A stretch of DNA of 64,000 nt from Isosphaera sp. (GCA_013822345.1 PNKH01000013.1:1-64000), one strand, 5' to 3'. Positions 1 to 9,295 are shown, counted from the stretch's first letter. The notes: a model not told the origin generated them from the letters alone. Numbers and translations are program-made.

Positions 1-1
1 C

Positions 2-302
2 AGTGTCCGCGAGCGGTTGGAACTGATCGAGCAGATCTGGGACAGCCTGCCGGAGCAGGTTGAGCCGCACGAGGTGCCGGACTGGCACCTACCTACCCGA
101 ACTCGCCCGCCGGCGCGCGGAGGCCGCCGCCCGTCCGGGCGCCGGCAAGCCGTGGCGGGAAGTCCTTGCCAGGGTCGAGACCGGCGCGGACTTGGTTGCC
201 TACTGGCAGGCCGCGGGTCTCGTCGGCAGCCGGCCGGACATCGCCGACAGCCAGGCCGAAGCCCGTCGGCTCCGCGAGCAGGCCCAGTGCCGCGGGGGGT
301 GA
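2..302 (+). pseudogene. Frameshifted addiction-module antitoxin remnant
   Basis: The first 30 or so codons (frame of base 2) read SVRERLELIEQIWDSL, a good match to the small helical antitoxins called putative addiction module component (Unstab_antitox, TIGR02574 type). After the residues DWHLP the frame changes: the antitoxin continues as PELARRRAEAAARPGAGKPW in the frame of base 60. The break sits on a tandem duplication of the four bases ctac (89-92 and 93-96); removing one copy restores a continuous W-H-L-P-E-L reading. The downstream frame runs on through a motif like LVGSRPDIADSQAEARRLRE to a stop at 300-302, which may be a second short protein fused on. The gene start is outside the window. 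No toxin of the matching ParE type follows; hicBA comes next. The frameshift is read directly from sequence; the family is recognised by eye. Confidence 0.6.
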
Positions 303-362
303 CTGCCGTGCTCGTTGCGGACCGGCGGGCGAACGATTATGTTGGGTGCGGGAGGTGTGGTC

Positions 363-554
363 ATGAGATACACGGTCGCACTGCACCGGAGCGACGAGGG
401 CGTCAGCGTGTGCGTCCCGGCCCTGCCCGGGTGCTGGTCCGAGGGGGCCACCGAGGAGGAGGCGCTGGAGAACATCCGGGACGCCATCCGCGAGTACCTC
501 GCCGCCCTCGACGACCGACTTCAGGGCGCCGAGGTGCGCGAGCTCGAGGTGTAG
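363..554 (+). CDS. hicB: HicB family antitoxin
   Basis: A 63-residue protein beginning MRYTVALHRSDEGVSV and continuing PALPGCWSEGATEEEALENI, the partly degraded RNase H-like fold of HicB antitoxins (the conserved P-x-L-P-G-C-x-x-x-G-x-T-x-x-E-A pattern is intact). It would bind and neutralise the HicA mRNA interferase encoded next. No separate C-terminal DNA-binding domain is visible, so it is a short HicB form. A strong GGAGG Shine-Dalgarno lies just upstream (351-355), which supports the ATG at 363 rather than upstream in-frame starts. hicA begins two bases after the stop, so the pair is translationally coupled in the less common antitoxin-first order. Confidence 0.85.
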   Translation: MRYTVALHRSDEGVSVCVPALPGCWSEGATEEEALENIRDAIREYLAALDDRLQGAEVRELEV

Positions 555-556
555 AC

Positions 557-769
557 GTGCCGAGCATCCCCGGCGTCAACCACCTCGACGCCGTCCGCGC
601 GTTGGAGAAGGCCGGCTTCCAGGTCGTCCGCCAGGGCAAGCACATCGTCATGTCCGACGGCACCCGGCAGGTGACCCTCCCGCGGGGCGACCCGATCAAC
701 GCGTTCACCATGGGCGGGATCGCCCGGGACGCCGGGCTGACCCCGGACGAGTTCCGCAAGCTGCTCTGA
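557..769 (+). CDS. hicA: HicA family toxin (mRNA interferase)
   Basis: A 70-residue protein starting at GTG 557: residues include HLDAVRALEKAGFQVVRQG followed by KHIVMSDG, matching the double-stranded RNA-binding-like fold of HicA. The active-site histidine of the family (here in G-K-H-I) is present, as is the C-terminal L-x-P-x-E-F segment, so the toxin looks intact. HicA toxins cleave mRNA at the ribosome and are held by HicB. The gene is two bases downstream of hicB and ends 13 bases before the convergent RND permease stop, with no terminator visible in the gap. Confidence 0.85.
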   Translation: MPSIPGVNHLDAVRALEKAGFQVVRQGKHIVMSDGTRQVTLPRGDPINAFTMGGIARDAGLTPDEFRKLL

Positions 770-782
770 GCACGGACCGGGG

Positions 783-3700
783 TCACGCCCGCCGCGACCA
801 CCACTCGGTCACCCGCCGCACCGCCACGAAGAACACCGGCGTCAGGAAGATGCCGAACAGCGTCACCCCGAGCATCCCGGCGAACACCGCCGTCCCCAGC
901 GCCCGCCGCATCTCCGCCCCCGCCCCCTCCGCCAGCACCAGCGGCACCACCCCGATCACGAACGCCAGGCTCGTCATCACGATCGGCCGCAGCCGCAGCT
1001 TCGCCGCCTCCAGCGCCGCCGACCGCCGGTCCGCCCCCGCGTCCGCCCGCCGCTTCGCGAACTCGACGATCAGGATCGCGTTCTTGCACGCCAGCCCGAC
1101 CAGCACCACGAACCCGACCTGCGTGAACACGTTCACGTCCAGCCCCGCCCACCGCACCCCCGCCGCCGCCGACAACAGACACATCGGCACCACCAGGATC
1201 ACCGCCAGCGGCAAGCCCCAACTCTCGTACTGCGCCGCCAGCACCAGGAACACCAGCACCACGCTCAGCACGAACGCCCGCACCGCCGTGTCCCCGGTCT
1301 GCAGCTGCAACAGCGCCAGCTCCGTCCACTCCGCCTTCATCGTCGGCGGGAGGCCGGCCGCCGCCCGCTCCACCGCCGCGATCGCCTCCCCCGAACTCAC
1401 CCCCGGGGCCGGCGTCGCGTTCACCGCCAGCGCCGGGTACAGGTTGTACCGCTGCACCATCACCGGCCCGGTCGTGTCCCGCACCGACAGGAACCCCGCC
1501 ACCGGCACCATCACCTCCCGCGGCACCGGCGCCGGCAGCCCGGACGCCCGCGCCCGCTCCGCCGCCAGTCGGTTCTGCTCCTCCGCCCGGGCGCTCCGCA
1601 CCCGCAGCCGCTTCAGGTCCGCCGCCCGCCGCCGGAACGGCTCGTCCGCCTGCACGTTCACCTGCCACGTCCGGCCGAACAGGTTGAAGTCGTTCACGTA
1701 CAAGGAGCCGAAGTACACCTGCAGCGCCGACACCACGTCCGACACCTCCACCCCCATCGTCCGGGCCGCGTCCCGGTCGATGTTCAGGTACAGCCACGGG
1801 GCGTCCGCCCGGAACCCGGTGAACACGTCCCGCAGCTGCGCCTCCTCCCCCGCCGCCGCCACCAGGCCCCGGCCCGCCTCCTCCAGCGCCGCCGCCCCGG
1901 TCGCGTTCGGGTCCTCCACCATCAGCTTGAACCCGCCGGCCGTCCCCAGCCCGTCCACCGGCGGCGCCCCGAGCACCGTCACCGCCGCCCCCGGCACCTC
2001 CGCCGTCAGGTCGTCCCGCAAGCGGGCCGCGATCGCGTCCGCCGACAGCTCCGGGGCGTGCCGGTCCGGGAAGTCGGCGAGCATCACGTACAGGGTGCCG
2101 AAGTTCGCCGCGTTCACCCCGAGCAGCACCGACTGCCCGGACACGCTCAGGGTGTGCTTCACCCCGGGCACCCGCCGCGCCGCCGCCTCCAGCCGCCGCA
2201 TCTGGCCCTCCGTCCGGACCAGCGACGCCGCGTCCGGCAGCGTCACGTTCACCAGCAGATAACCCTTGTCCTGCGGCGGGACGAACCCCGCCGGCGTGGT
2301 CGTCACGACGTGGTACGTCAGGTACAGCAGCCCGCCGTACCCGACGAGCACGAGCAGCCCGACCCGCAGTACCCCGCCGAGCGCGACCAGGTAGCCCTTC
2401 GTGGCCACCTCGAACGCGGCGTTGAACCCGGCGAACAGCAGCCCGAGCAGGCGGTTCAGCACGACCCGCACCGTCCACCCGGCGACCGCCCCGGGGACGG
2501 CGGCGAGCGCCGGGAACGCCCACGGCGGCAGGCCGGCGAGCTGCGGCACGGCCCGCAGGTGCGGCGCGAGGTAGAGGTACGCGAGGGCGGCGCCGGCGAG
2601 CGGGAACGCGACCCGCGGCAGCGGCTCCTTCTCGTCGCCCGCCCCCTTCGGCTTCAGGAGCAGCGCGCACAGCGCCGGGCTGAGCGTCAGCGAGTTGAAC
2701 GCCGAGATCAGGGTGCTGACCGCGATCGTCACCGCGAACTGGCGGTAGAACTCGCCGACGATGCCGGAGATGAACACGCACGGGACGAACACCGCGGTCA
2801 GCACCAGCCCGACCGCCACCACCGGCCCGGCGACCGCGTCCATCGCCTTCGCCGTCGCCTCCCGCGGCTCGAGCCCCTCCTCGATGTAGTGCTGCACGGC
2901 CTCGACCACGACGATCGCGTCGTCCACCACGATCCCGACCGCCAGCACCAGGCCGAACAGCGTCAGGTTGTTCACCGAGTACCCGAGCACCGACATCGCC
3001 GCGAACGTCCCGATGATCGCCACCGGCACCGCCAGCAGCGGGATCACCGCCGCCCGCCAGCTCCGCAAGAACACCAGCATCACCGCCGCCACGAGGATCA
3101 CCGCGTGCCCGAGGGTGACGTAAACCTCCGACACCGACTCCCGGATGAACGGCGTGGTGTCGTAGGCGATGGCGTAGTCGATGTCCTCGGGGAGCCGGCC
3201 CTTCAGCTCCTCCATCTTCGCCCGCACCCGGTCGGCGGTGTCGATCGCGTTCGTCCCGGGCAGTTGGTACACCGCCAGCGCGACCGACGGCTTCCCGTCC
3301 AGGGTGCAACTCTGGTCGTAGCTCAGCGCCCCGACCTCCACCCGGGCCACGTCCCGCAGCCGGACCACCGCCTCCCCGCCCTCGTCCGACTTCAGGATGA
3401 TGTCCCGGAACTGCTCCGGGTCGGTGAGCCGGCCGAGGGTGTTGATCGGGTACTGGAACGCCTGCCCGGTCGGGGCCGGCGGCTGGCCCACCTGCCCGGC
3501 CGCCACCTGGGCGTTCTGCCGCTCGATGGCCAGCGTCACGTCGGCGGCGGCCAGCCCGCGCCCGGCCATCTTCTCCGGGTCGAGCCACACCCGCATCGAG
3601 TAGTCGCGCTGGCCGAGGTAGGTGATGTCGCCGACCCCGCCGAGCCGGGCCAACTCGTCCCGCAGCTGGATCGTCGCGTAGTTGCTCAGCCGCAACAGCG

Positions 3701-4175
3701 CCTCGGACTGCCGGGCCGGGTCGTCGGCCGCCGGGCCGGTGGCGTACAGGTTCACGATCATGAGCTGGCTGGGCGACTTCTTCTTCACCGTCACCCCGCG
3801 CCGCTTCACCAGCTCGGGCAGCACCGGCTCGGCCAGGTTCACCCGGTTCTGCACCAGCACCTGCGCGATGTTCAGGTCCACCCCCGGCTTGAAGGTGACC
3901 GTCAGCGCGTAGGTGCCGTCGTTCGAGCACGTCGAGGACATGTACATCATGTCCTCGACCCCGTTCACCTGCTGCTCGACCGGGGCCGCGACCGTGTCCG
4001 CGACGGTCTTCGCGTTCGCCCCCGGGTACACCGCCGACACCTCCACCGTCGGCGGGGTGATGTCCGGGTACTGGGCGACCGGCAGGGCGTCGAGCGCGAC
4101 GCCCCCGGCCAGCGTCACCATGACGCTCAGCACCGTGGCGAAGATCGGCCGGCCGATGAAGAAGCGGGTGAACAT
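783..4175 (-). CDS. RND efflux permease, HAE1 family (first copy)
   Basis: A 1130-residue inner-membrane proton-driven efflux pump of the AcrB/MexB type. It begins MFTRFFIGRPIFATVLSV, the usual cytoplasmic start plus TM1 of HAE1 permeases; upstream codons to 4214 are repeat-derived and were excluded. The proton relay is present: V-D-D-A-I-V in TM4 (about residue 413) and the lysine of C-K-N-A-I-L-I-V-E-F in TM10 (about 1030). Between TM6 and TM7 (about residues 512-575) there are two extra hydrophobic stretches that AcrB lacks. It is the last gene of the adaptor-RND-RND set and is separated from the second RND gene by an inverted repeat. Substrate unknown. No TolC-type outer membrane gene is adjacent. 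Confidence 0.93.
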   Translation of the reverse strand: MFTRFFIGRPIFATVLSVMVTLAGGVALDALPVAQYPDITPPTVEVSAVYPGANAKTVADTVAAPVEQQVNGVEDMMYMSSTCSNDGTYALTVTFKPGVDLNIAQVLVQNRVNLAEPVLPELVKRRGVTVKKKSPSQLMIVNLYATGPAADDPARQSEALLRLSNYATIQLRDELARLGGVGDITYLGQRDYSMRVWLDPEKMAGRGLAAADVTLAIERQNAQVAAGQVGQPPAPTGQAFQYPINTLGRLTDPEQFRDIILKSDEGGEAVVRLRDVARVEVGALSYDQSCTLDGKPSVALAVYQLPGTNAIDTADRVRAKMEELKGRLPEDIDYAIAYDTTPFIRESVSEVYVTLGHAVILVAAVMLVFLRSWRAAVIPLLAVPVAIIGTFAAMSVLGYSVNNLTLFGLVLAVGIVVDDAIVVVEAVQHYIEEGLEPREATAKAMDAVAGPVVAVGLVLTAVFVPCVFISGIVGEFYRQFAVTIAVSTLISAFNSLTLSPALCALLLKPKGAGDEKEPLPRVAFPLAGAALAYLYLAPHLRAVPQLAGLPPWAFPALAAVPGAVAGWTVRVVLNRLLGLLFAGFNAAFEVATKGYLVALGGVLRVGLLVLVGYGGLLYLTYHVVTTTPAGFVPPQDKGYLLVNVTLPDAASLVRTEGQMRRLEAAARRVPGVKHTLSVSGQSVLLGVNAANFGTLYVMLADFPDRHAPELSADAIAARLRDDLTAEVPGAAVTVLGAPPVDGLGTAGGFKLMVEDPNATGAAALEEAGRGLVAAAGEEAQLRDVFTGFRADAPWLYLNIDRDAARTMGVEVSDVVSALQVYFGSLYVNDFNLFGRTWQVNVQADEPFRRRAADLKRLRVRSARAEEQNRLAAERARASGLPAPVPREVMVPVAGFLSVRDTTGPVMVQRYNLYPALAVNATPAPGVSSGEAIAAVERAAAGLPPTMKAEWTELALLQLQTGDTAVRAFVLSVVLVFLVLAAQYESWGLPLAVILVVPMCLLSAAAGVRWAGLDVNVFTQVGFVVLVGLACKNAILIVEFAKRRADAGADRRSAALEAAKLRLRPIVMTSLAFVIGVVPLVLAEGAGAEMRRALGTAVFAGMLGVTLFGIFLTPVFFVAVRRVTEWWSRRA

Positions 4176-4217
4176 GGGGAACGCGGAGTTCGGAATGCGG
4201 AACGAAGACAACAACCG

Positions 4218-4266
4218 GTGGGGCAGACATTCTTGTCTGCCGGGCAGGCAGGAATGCCGGCCCCAC
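4218..4266. repeat. Imperfect palindrome, family A (copy 1)
   Basis: Inverted repeat gtggggcag...gccccac lying between the two RND permease genes. The core matches the palindromes at 9296-9355 and 56669-56759 (shared core ggcaggca and ggaatgcc or the variant with gacat). The right arm ends on the stop codon of the upstream permease gene. Transcribed as part of the operon, it would form a stable hairpin. Confidence 0.8.
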
Positions 4267-4268
4267 TG

Positions 4269-7200
4269 TCATCTCGGAGCCGGCGGGCGGAGGCGCTTCA
4301 CGAGCGCACCGCCGGCGTCCCGGGCGGCCCGCGCCAGCGGGCGGAGGAACTTCAGCCGCAAGACGTACATCGTTCCGCCGTGCGCCGCCGCGACCCACGG
4401 GTGCGACGCCACCCGCCCGCGGGTCAGCCGGTCCACCACCGCGAAGAACACCGGGGTCAGGACGATCCCGAACAGCGTCACCCCCAGCATCCCGCCGAGC
4501 ACCGCCACCCCGATCGCCTGCCGCATCTCCGCCCCGGCCCCCCGCGCCACCGCCAGCGGCAGCACCCCGAGCATGAACGCCACCGATGTCATCATGATCG
4601 GCCGGTACCGCAGCTTGCAGGCGTCCAGCACCGCCGTCCGCAGATCGACGCCCTTGTCGCGGGCCACCTTCGCGAACTCGACGATCAGGATCGCGTTCTT
4701 GCACGCCAGCCCGATGAGCACGACGAACCCCACCTGCGTGAACACGTTCACGTCCTGCTTGCCGATCCCCTGGTCGGAGAGCCATCCGCTGACGCCCCGC
4801 CAGCCGGAGTATCCCTGCGGCGGGCTGAGCGGGCCGGCGAAGGCGTAGTCGATCCAGTACCCGACGCGGAACCAGAAGGGACCCTCCAGCCCCTTCCCAT
4901 CCGTACCCCACCCCTGGGTGAGGTTAGGCAGCCATTCCTGTGGTGGGCGCTGCCCGCCGGGCAACCCCGGTATGAGTCCCCATCCGGCGAACGTCTGGAT
5001 CGCTGATAGCGGGTCGGTCAGCCACACGGCGGCGAGCGAGCACGCCACGCACACCGGCACCACCAGGATCACCGCCAGCGGGAACGCCAGGCTCTCGTAC
5101 AGGGCGGCGAGCACGAGGAACACGAACACCACCGCCAGCGCGAACACCTTGAACCCCGTGTCCCGGGACTGCTTCTCCAGGAACGTCAGCTCCGTCCACT
5201 CGTACGCCATCCGGGCCGGCAGTTCCCGCTCCGCCAGCTTCTCCAGCACCGCGATCCCGTCGCCGGTGCTCGTCCCCGGGGCGACGTTCCCGTTCACCGC
5301 CGCCGCCGGGTACATGTTGTACCGGGTGATCACCAGCGGCGCCGCCGCCTTCGCCGGGTCTCGCGACACCGCCAGCACCGCCCCGAGCGGCACCATCTCG
5401 CCCGACCGGTTCCGCACGTACAGCCGCCGCACGTCCTCGACCGCGTCCCGGTGCGGGCTGTCCGACTGGACGTTCACCTGCCACGTCCGGCCGAACCGGT
5501 TGAAGTCGTTCGCGTACCGGCTCCCCATCGTCGCCTGGAGCGTCGCGTACACGTCGGCCAGGTCCAGCCCGCGGGCGACGCACGCCTCCCGGTCCACCTC
5601 CAGGTACACCTGCGGGGAGTTCGTCTTGAACACCGTGAACAGGCCGACCAGCTGCGGCTGCCGGTTCGCCAGCTCGATCAGGTTCTGGGTCTGCTCCTGG
5701 AGGACGGCCGGGCCGACGTCCCCGCGGTCCTCGATCATGATCCGGAACCCGCCGGCCCGCCCGAGCCGCGGCACCGCCGGCGCCCCGAACACGTTGATCT
5801 GCGCCTCCGGGCACCCGGCCTCGAACGCCGCCCGCAGCTTCGCCGCCACCGCGTCCGCCGACAACTGCGGCGCCCGCCGGTTCCCGAACCCGTCCAGGAT
5901 CACGAACATCGACCCGAAGTTCGACCCGTACGCGCTCAGGACGAACGAGTTCCCGGCGATCGCGTTCACGTGCCGGACCGGCTTCACCTTGTTCCCGTCG
6001 TCGTCCGGGATCTCCAGGTCGAGGGCGATCCGGCTGGCCTTCGAGATCACCTCCCGGGTCCGCTCCGCGGCGGCCGCGTCCGGCAGCTGGATGCTGCACA
6101 CCAGGTACCCCTTGTCCTGCTGCGGGATGAACCCGGTCGGCATCGTCCGGAACCCGAGCACCCCGGCCCCGACCACCGCCGCGTACCCGGCGAACACCAG
6201 CAGCGGCACCCGCAGCCCGAGGCTCACCACCTTCACGTACGCCCGCCCGCTCAGGTTGAAGGCGCGGTCGAACGCCCGGCCGACCAGCGTGAGCGGCAGC
6301 AGCAGGAACGCGGCGGCGCGGCCGAGGCGGGTGGGTGGCGCGGCCCGCCGCGGCCGCAGCAGCAGGGCGCACAGGGCAGGGCTGAGGGTGAGCGAGTTGA
6401 ACGTCGAGATCAGGGTGCTGGCCGCGATGGTCAGGGCGAACTGGCGGAAGAACGACCCGACCACCCCGGAGATGAACAGGCACGGGAGGAACACGAACGA
6501 CAAGACCACCCCGACGGCGACGATCGGCCCGGTCACCTCGTCCATCGCCCGGACCGTGGCCTCGCGCGGGCCGAACCCCTTGTCCATCTGGTGCTGCACC
6601 GCCTCGACCACCACGATCGCGTCGTCCACCACGATCCCGACCGCCAGCACCAGGCCGAAGAGTGTCAGCAGGTTGACACTGAACCCGACCGCGGCCATCG
6701 CGGCGAACGTCCCGACGATCGCCACCGGCACCGCGGCCAGCGGGATCAGCGCCGCCCGCCACGACTGGAGGAACAACAGCACCACGATCGAGACGAGGAT
6801 GATGGCGTCCCGGAGCGAGTAGAACACCTCGGCGATCGACTCGCGGATGAACGGGGTGGTGTCGTACCCGACCTCGTGCATCATCCCGGGCGGGAAGTCC
6901 CGGCTCAGCCGGTCCACGGCGGCGACCACCGCGTCGCGCGTCTCCAGGGCGTTCGCGTCCGGCAGCACGAAGATCGCCAGCCCGACCGTGCTCTTGTCGT
7001 CGAACCGGTTCGCCACGTCCTGCACCCGCGCCCCGAGCTCCACCCGGGCCACGTCCCGCACCCGGACGAGCTGCCCGTCCGGTCCGGTCTTCACCACGAT
7101 CCGCCCGAACTCCTCCGGCTCGACCAGCCGGCCGACCCCGGTGAGGGTGAACTGGTGCGGCAGCCCCGACCCGTTCGGCGGCTGCCCGACCTGGCCGGCG

Positions 7201-7868
7201 GCGAGCGGCAGGTTCTGCTGCCGGACGGCGTTCACCACGTCCGCGGCGGTCAGCCCGAGGGCGGCGAGCCTGGCGGGGTCGACCCACACCCGGACGGCGT
7301 AGTCGCGCTGCCCGAAGATCGTCACGTCGCTGATCCCGGGGAGCCGCTGCAGCTCCTCGCGGAGCTTGAGCACCGCGTAGTTGCTCAGGTACAGCTGGTC
7401 GTACCGGCCGTTCGGGAAGCCGGGTTCCGGCGGGGAGGTGAGGCCGACGGTGAGCAGCAGTTCGGGGGACCGCTTGCGGGTGGTGACGCCGGTCGCCCGG
7501 ACCACCTCCGGGAGCTGCGGGAGGGCCAGGTTGACCCGGTTCTGGGTTCGCACCTGGGCCATGTTCAGGTTCGTGCCCGGCTTGAACGTGACGGTGCAGG
7601 TGTAGCTCCCGTCGCTGGTCGACTGCGATGTCATGTACAGCATGTCCTCGACGCCGTTCACCTGCTGCTCGATCGGGGCGGCGACGGCCTGGGACACGAC
7701 CGAGGCGCTGGCCCCGGGGTAGTTGCAGTCGATCTGGATGGTCGGCGGGGCGACGTCCGGGTACGGGGCCACGGACAGCGAGGTGAGCGACGCGGCCCCG
7801 GCCAGGGTGACGAGCACCGACAGGACGGCGGCGAAGATCGGGCGGTCGATGAAGAACCGGGGAATCAT
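4269..7868 (-). CDS. RND efflux permease, HAE1 family, with large periplasmic insertion
   Basis: A 1199-residue AcrB-type proton antiporter starting MIPRFFIDRPIFAAVLSV. TM4 carries V-D-D-A-I-V and TM10 carries C-K-N-A-I-L-I-V-E-F, so the proton relay is intact. It is about 150 residues longer than AcrB, largely because of an 87-residue insertion (about residues 952-1038, bases 4755-5015) between the end of TM9 and the segment DVNVFTQVGF that leads into TM10. The paralogue in this operon has only a few residues there. The insert is rich in Trp, Gly and Pro (for example GWGLIPGLPG and FRVGYWIDYAFAGPLS). It sits between the adaptor gene and the second permease, suggesting either two alternative pumps sharing one adaptor or a heteromeric pump of the MdtBC kind. 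Confidence 0.93.
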   Translation of the reverse strand: MIPRFFIDRPIFAAVLSVLVTLAGAASLTSLSVAPYPDVAPPTIQIDCNYPGASASVVSQAVAAPIEQQVNGVEDMLYMTSQSTSDGSYTCTVTFKPGTNLNMAQVRTQNRVNLALPQLPEVVRATGVTTRKRSPELLLTVGLTSPPEPGFPNGRYDQLYLSNYAVLKLREELQRLPGISDVTIFGQRDYAVRVWVDPARLAALGLTAADVVNAVRQQNLPLAAGQVGQPPNGSGLPHQFTLTGVGRLVEPEEFGRIVVKTGPDGQLVRVRDVARVELGARVQDVANRFDDKSTVGLAIFVLPDANALETRDAVVAAVDRLSRDFPPGMMHEVGYDTTPFIRESIAEVFYSLRDAIILVSIVVLLFLQSWRAALIPLAAVPVAIVGTFAAMAAVGFSVNLLTLFGLVLAVGIVVDDAIVVVEAVQHQMDKGFGPREATVRAMDEVTGPIVAVGVVLSFVFLPCLFISGVVGSFFRQFALTIAASTLISTFNSLTLSPALCALLLRPRRAAPPTRLGRAAAFLLLPLTLVGRAFDRAFNLSGRAYVKVVSLGLRVPLLVFAGYAAVVGAGVLGFRTMPTGFIPQQDKGYLVCSIQLPDAAAAERTREVISKASRIALDLEIPDDDGNKVKPVRHVNAIAGNSFVLSAYGSNFGSMFVILDGFGNRRAPQLSADAVAAKLRAAFEAGCPEAQINVFGAPAVPRLGRAGGFRIMIEDRGDVGPAVLQEQTQNLIELANRQPQLVGLFTVFKTNSPQVYLEVDREACVARGLDLADVYATLQATMGSRYANDFNRFGRTWQVNVQSDSPHRDAVEDVRRLYVRNRSGEMVPLGAVLAVSRDPAKAAAPLVITRYNMYPAAAVNGNVAPGTSTGDGIAVLEKLAERELPARMAYEWTELTFLEKQSRDTGFKVFALAVVFVFLVLAALYESLAFPLAVILVVPVCVACSLAAVWLTDPLSAIQTFAGWGLIPGLPGGQRPPQEWLPNLTQGWGTDGKGLEGPFWFRVGYWIDYAFAGPLSPPQGYSGWRGVSGWLSDQGIGKQDVNVFTQVGFVVLIGLACKNAILIVEFAKVARDKGVDLRTAVLDACKLRYRPIMMTSVAFMLGVLPLAVARGAGAEMRQAIGVAVLGGMLGVTLFGIVLTPVFFAVVDRLTRGRVASHPWVAAAHGGTMYVLRLKFLRPLARAARDAGGALVKRLRPPAPR

Positions 7869-7896
7869 CCGATACCGCGAGAGGCGGGGGTGGCAG

Positions 7897-7965
7897 CCGG
7901 GCGAACCGCGACCGTCAGGGAGCGGGTGTCGGCGCCCCGCACCCTGACGGTCGCGGTTCGCCCGG
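7897..7965. repeat. Perfect palindrome, family B (copy 1)
   Basis: Inverted repeat with 24-base perfect arms (ccgggcgaaccgcgaccgtc...) around a GC-rich loop, between the adaptor gene and the RND permease. The same arm occurs at 22676-22742. Confidence 0.9.
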
Positions 7966-7973
7966 CCCGGGGC

Positions 7974-9218
7974 TCACGGGGTCCGCGGGCGCGGGGCCGG
8001 GGAGGTCTCCGGCCGGAGGGTCAGGGCGGTCTCGGGCGGGAGGCGGGACGGGCCGGCCTCCTTCACCACCACCGCCGCCCCGGGCCGGACCCGCAACAGC
8101 CCGTCCACCACGACGCGGTCGGTCGGGGCGATCCGGTTCTCCGGCCCGACCTTGGCGTTCTCCACCACCCGGTACTCGCCGTACTGCGGGCCGACTTCGA
8201 CGTACCGCCGCTCCACCTTGTCCTCGGCGTTCACCACGAACACGTACCGCCGGCCCTGGTCGCTCCCGAGCGCCCGCTCCGGGACCAGCGTCGCCTCCCG
8301 CGGGTTGCCGATCGGCAGCCGGACCCGGACGAACTGGCCGGGCGACAGGAGGTACTTCGGCTCCCGCCCGAGCCACGGGTTGTGGAGCAGGGCGCGGACC
8401 CGCAGGGTGCCGGTCCCGGCCGCGATCTGGTTGTCCCGGAACACGATCTGGCCGGTGTGCGGGAACTCGTCCTCGGCGTCCCCGGCCAGGCCGATCCCGA
8501 CCGTCCGGGCCGTCTCCCGGGACGACGTGATCTCGCCCTTGCGGATCAGGCCGCGGAGGCGGAGGACGGTCCGCTCGTCGATGTCGAACGCGGCGTAGAT
8601 CGGGTCGAGGGTGACGACGGTGGTGAGGAGCGTCTCGTCCGCCTTGACCAGGTTCCCGGGGTCGACCATCCGCCGGCCGACCCGCCCGTCGAACGGGGCG
8701 GCGATGCGGGTGAACTCGAGGTTGGTGGCCGCGATCTGCTGGGCCGCGACCGCCGCCCCGACATCGGCCTTGGCCTCGTTCACCTCCCCCGCCGCGATGT
8801 CCAGCGCCTCCCGCCCGGTCACCCCCTTGTTGTAGCTGACCAGCGCCCGGTCGTAGTTCAGCCGGGCCGTCTCGACGTGGGCCCGGGCCTTCTCCAGGGC
8901 GGCGGCCGCCCGGTCGTACTCGGCCGCGTACGGCCGGCGGTCGATCTCGAACAGCGGCTCCCCCTTGACCACGTCCTCCCCGTCCTTGAAGTGGACGGCG
9001 GTCAGGTGCCCGGTCACCCGGGACCGCAGCTCGACCAGCCGGTACGGCTCGGTCCGGCCCATGAAGTCCTCGTAGTCGAGGACCGGGCGGACGACCGGGT
9101 ACGCGAAGGTCACGGTCTGGGCCTTCGACGGGGGCGGCTCGGGCGTCTTCCGGGCGCACCCGGCGATGGCCGCGGCGGCGAGGAGCAGCGCGGCGGCGGC
9201 CAGGCGGGGTGGAGTCAT
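7974..9218 (-). CDS. RND efflux periplasmic adaptor lipoprotein (MFP)
   Basis: A 414-residue membrane fusion protein that would link the RND pump to an outer-membrane channel. The start MTPPRLAAAALLLAAAAI is followed by an AGC lipobox (Cys about residue 21), so it should be a lipoprotein. The family order is visible: a lipoyl half with RVTGHLTAVHFKDGEDV, an alpha-helical hairpin, the second lipoyl half (TNLEFTRIAAPFDGRVG), a beta-barrel, and a C-terminal membrane-proximal domain with GLLRVRPGAAVVV. The length fits AcrA/MexA. It is first in the minus-strand efflux set. The C-terminal dozen residues are Pro/Arg/Thr rich and end close to a palindrome. Confidence 0.92.
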   Translation of the reverse strand: MTPPRLAAAALLLAAAAIAGCARKTPEPPPSKAQTVTFAYPVVRPVLDYEDFMGRTEPYRLVELRSRVTGHLTAVHFKDGEDVVKGEPLFEIDRRPYAAEYDRAAAALEKARAHVETARLNYDRALVSYNKGVTGREALDIAAGEVNEAKADVGAAVAAQQIAATNLEFTRIAAPFDGRVGRRMVDPGNLVKADETLLTTVVTLDPIYAAFDIDERTVLRLRGLIRKGEITSSRETARTVGIGLAGDAEDEFPHTGQIVFRDNQIAAGTGTLRVRALLHNPWLGREPKYLLSPGQFVRVRLPIGNPREATLVPERALGSDQGRRYVFVVNAEDKVERRYVEVGPQYGEYRVVENAKVGPENRIAPTDRVVVDGLLRVRPGAAVVVKEAGPSRLPPETALTLRPETSPAPRPRTP

Positions 9219-9295
9219 GGGGTCGGTCGCGGCGGGGGACCGGCGGTACCGGGAGGATACCGCCCGGGGGCCGGGGCCTTACAGCCGCCAGCTTG

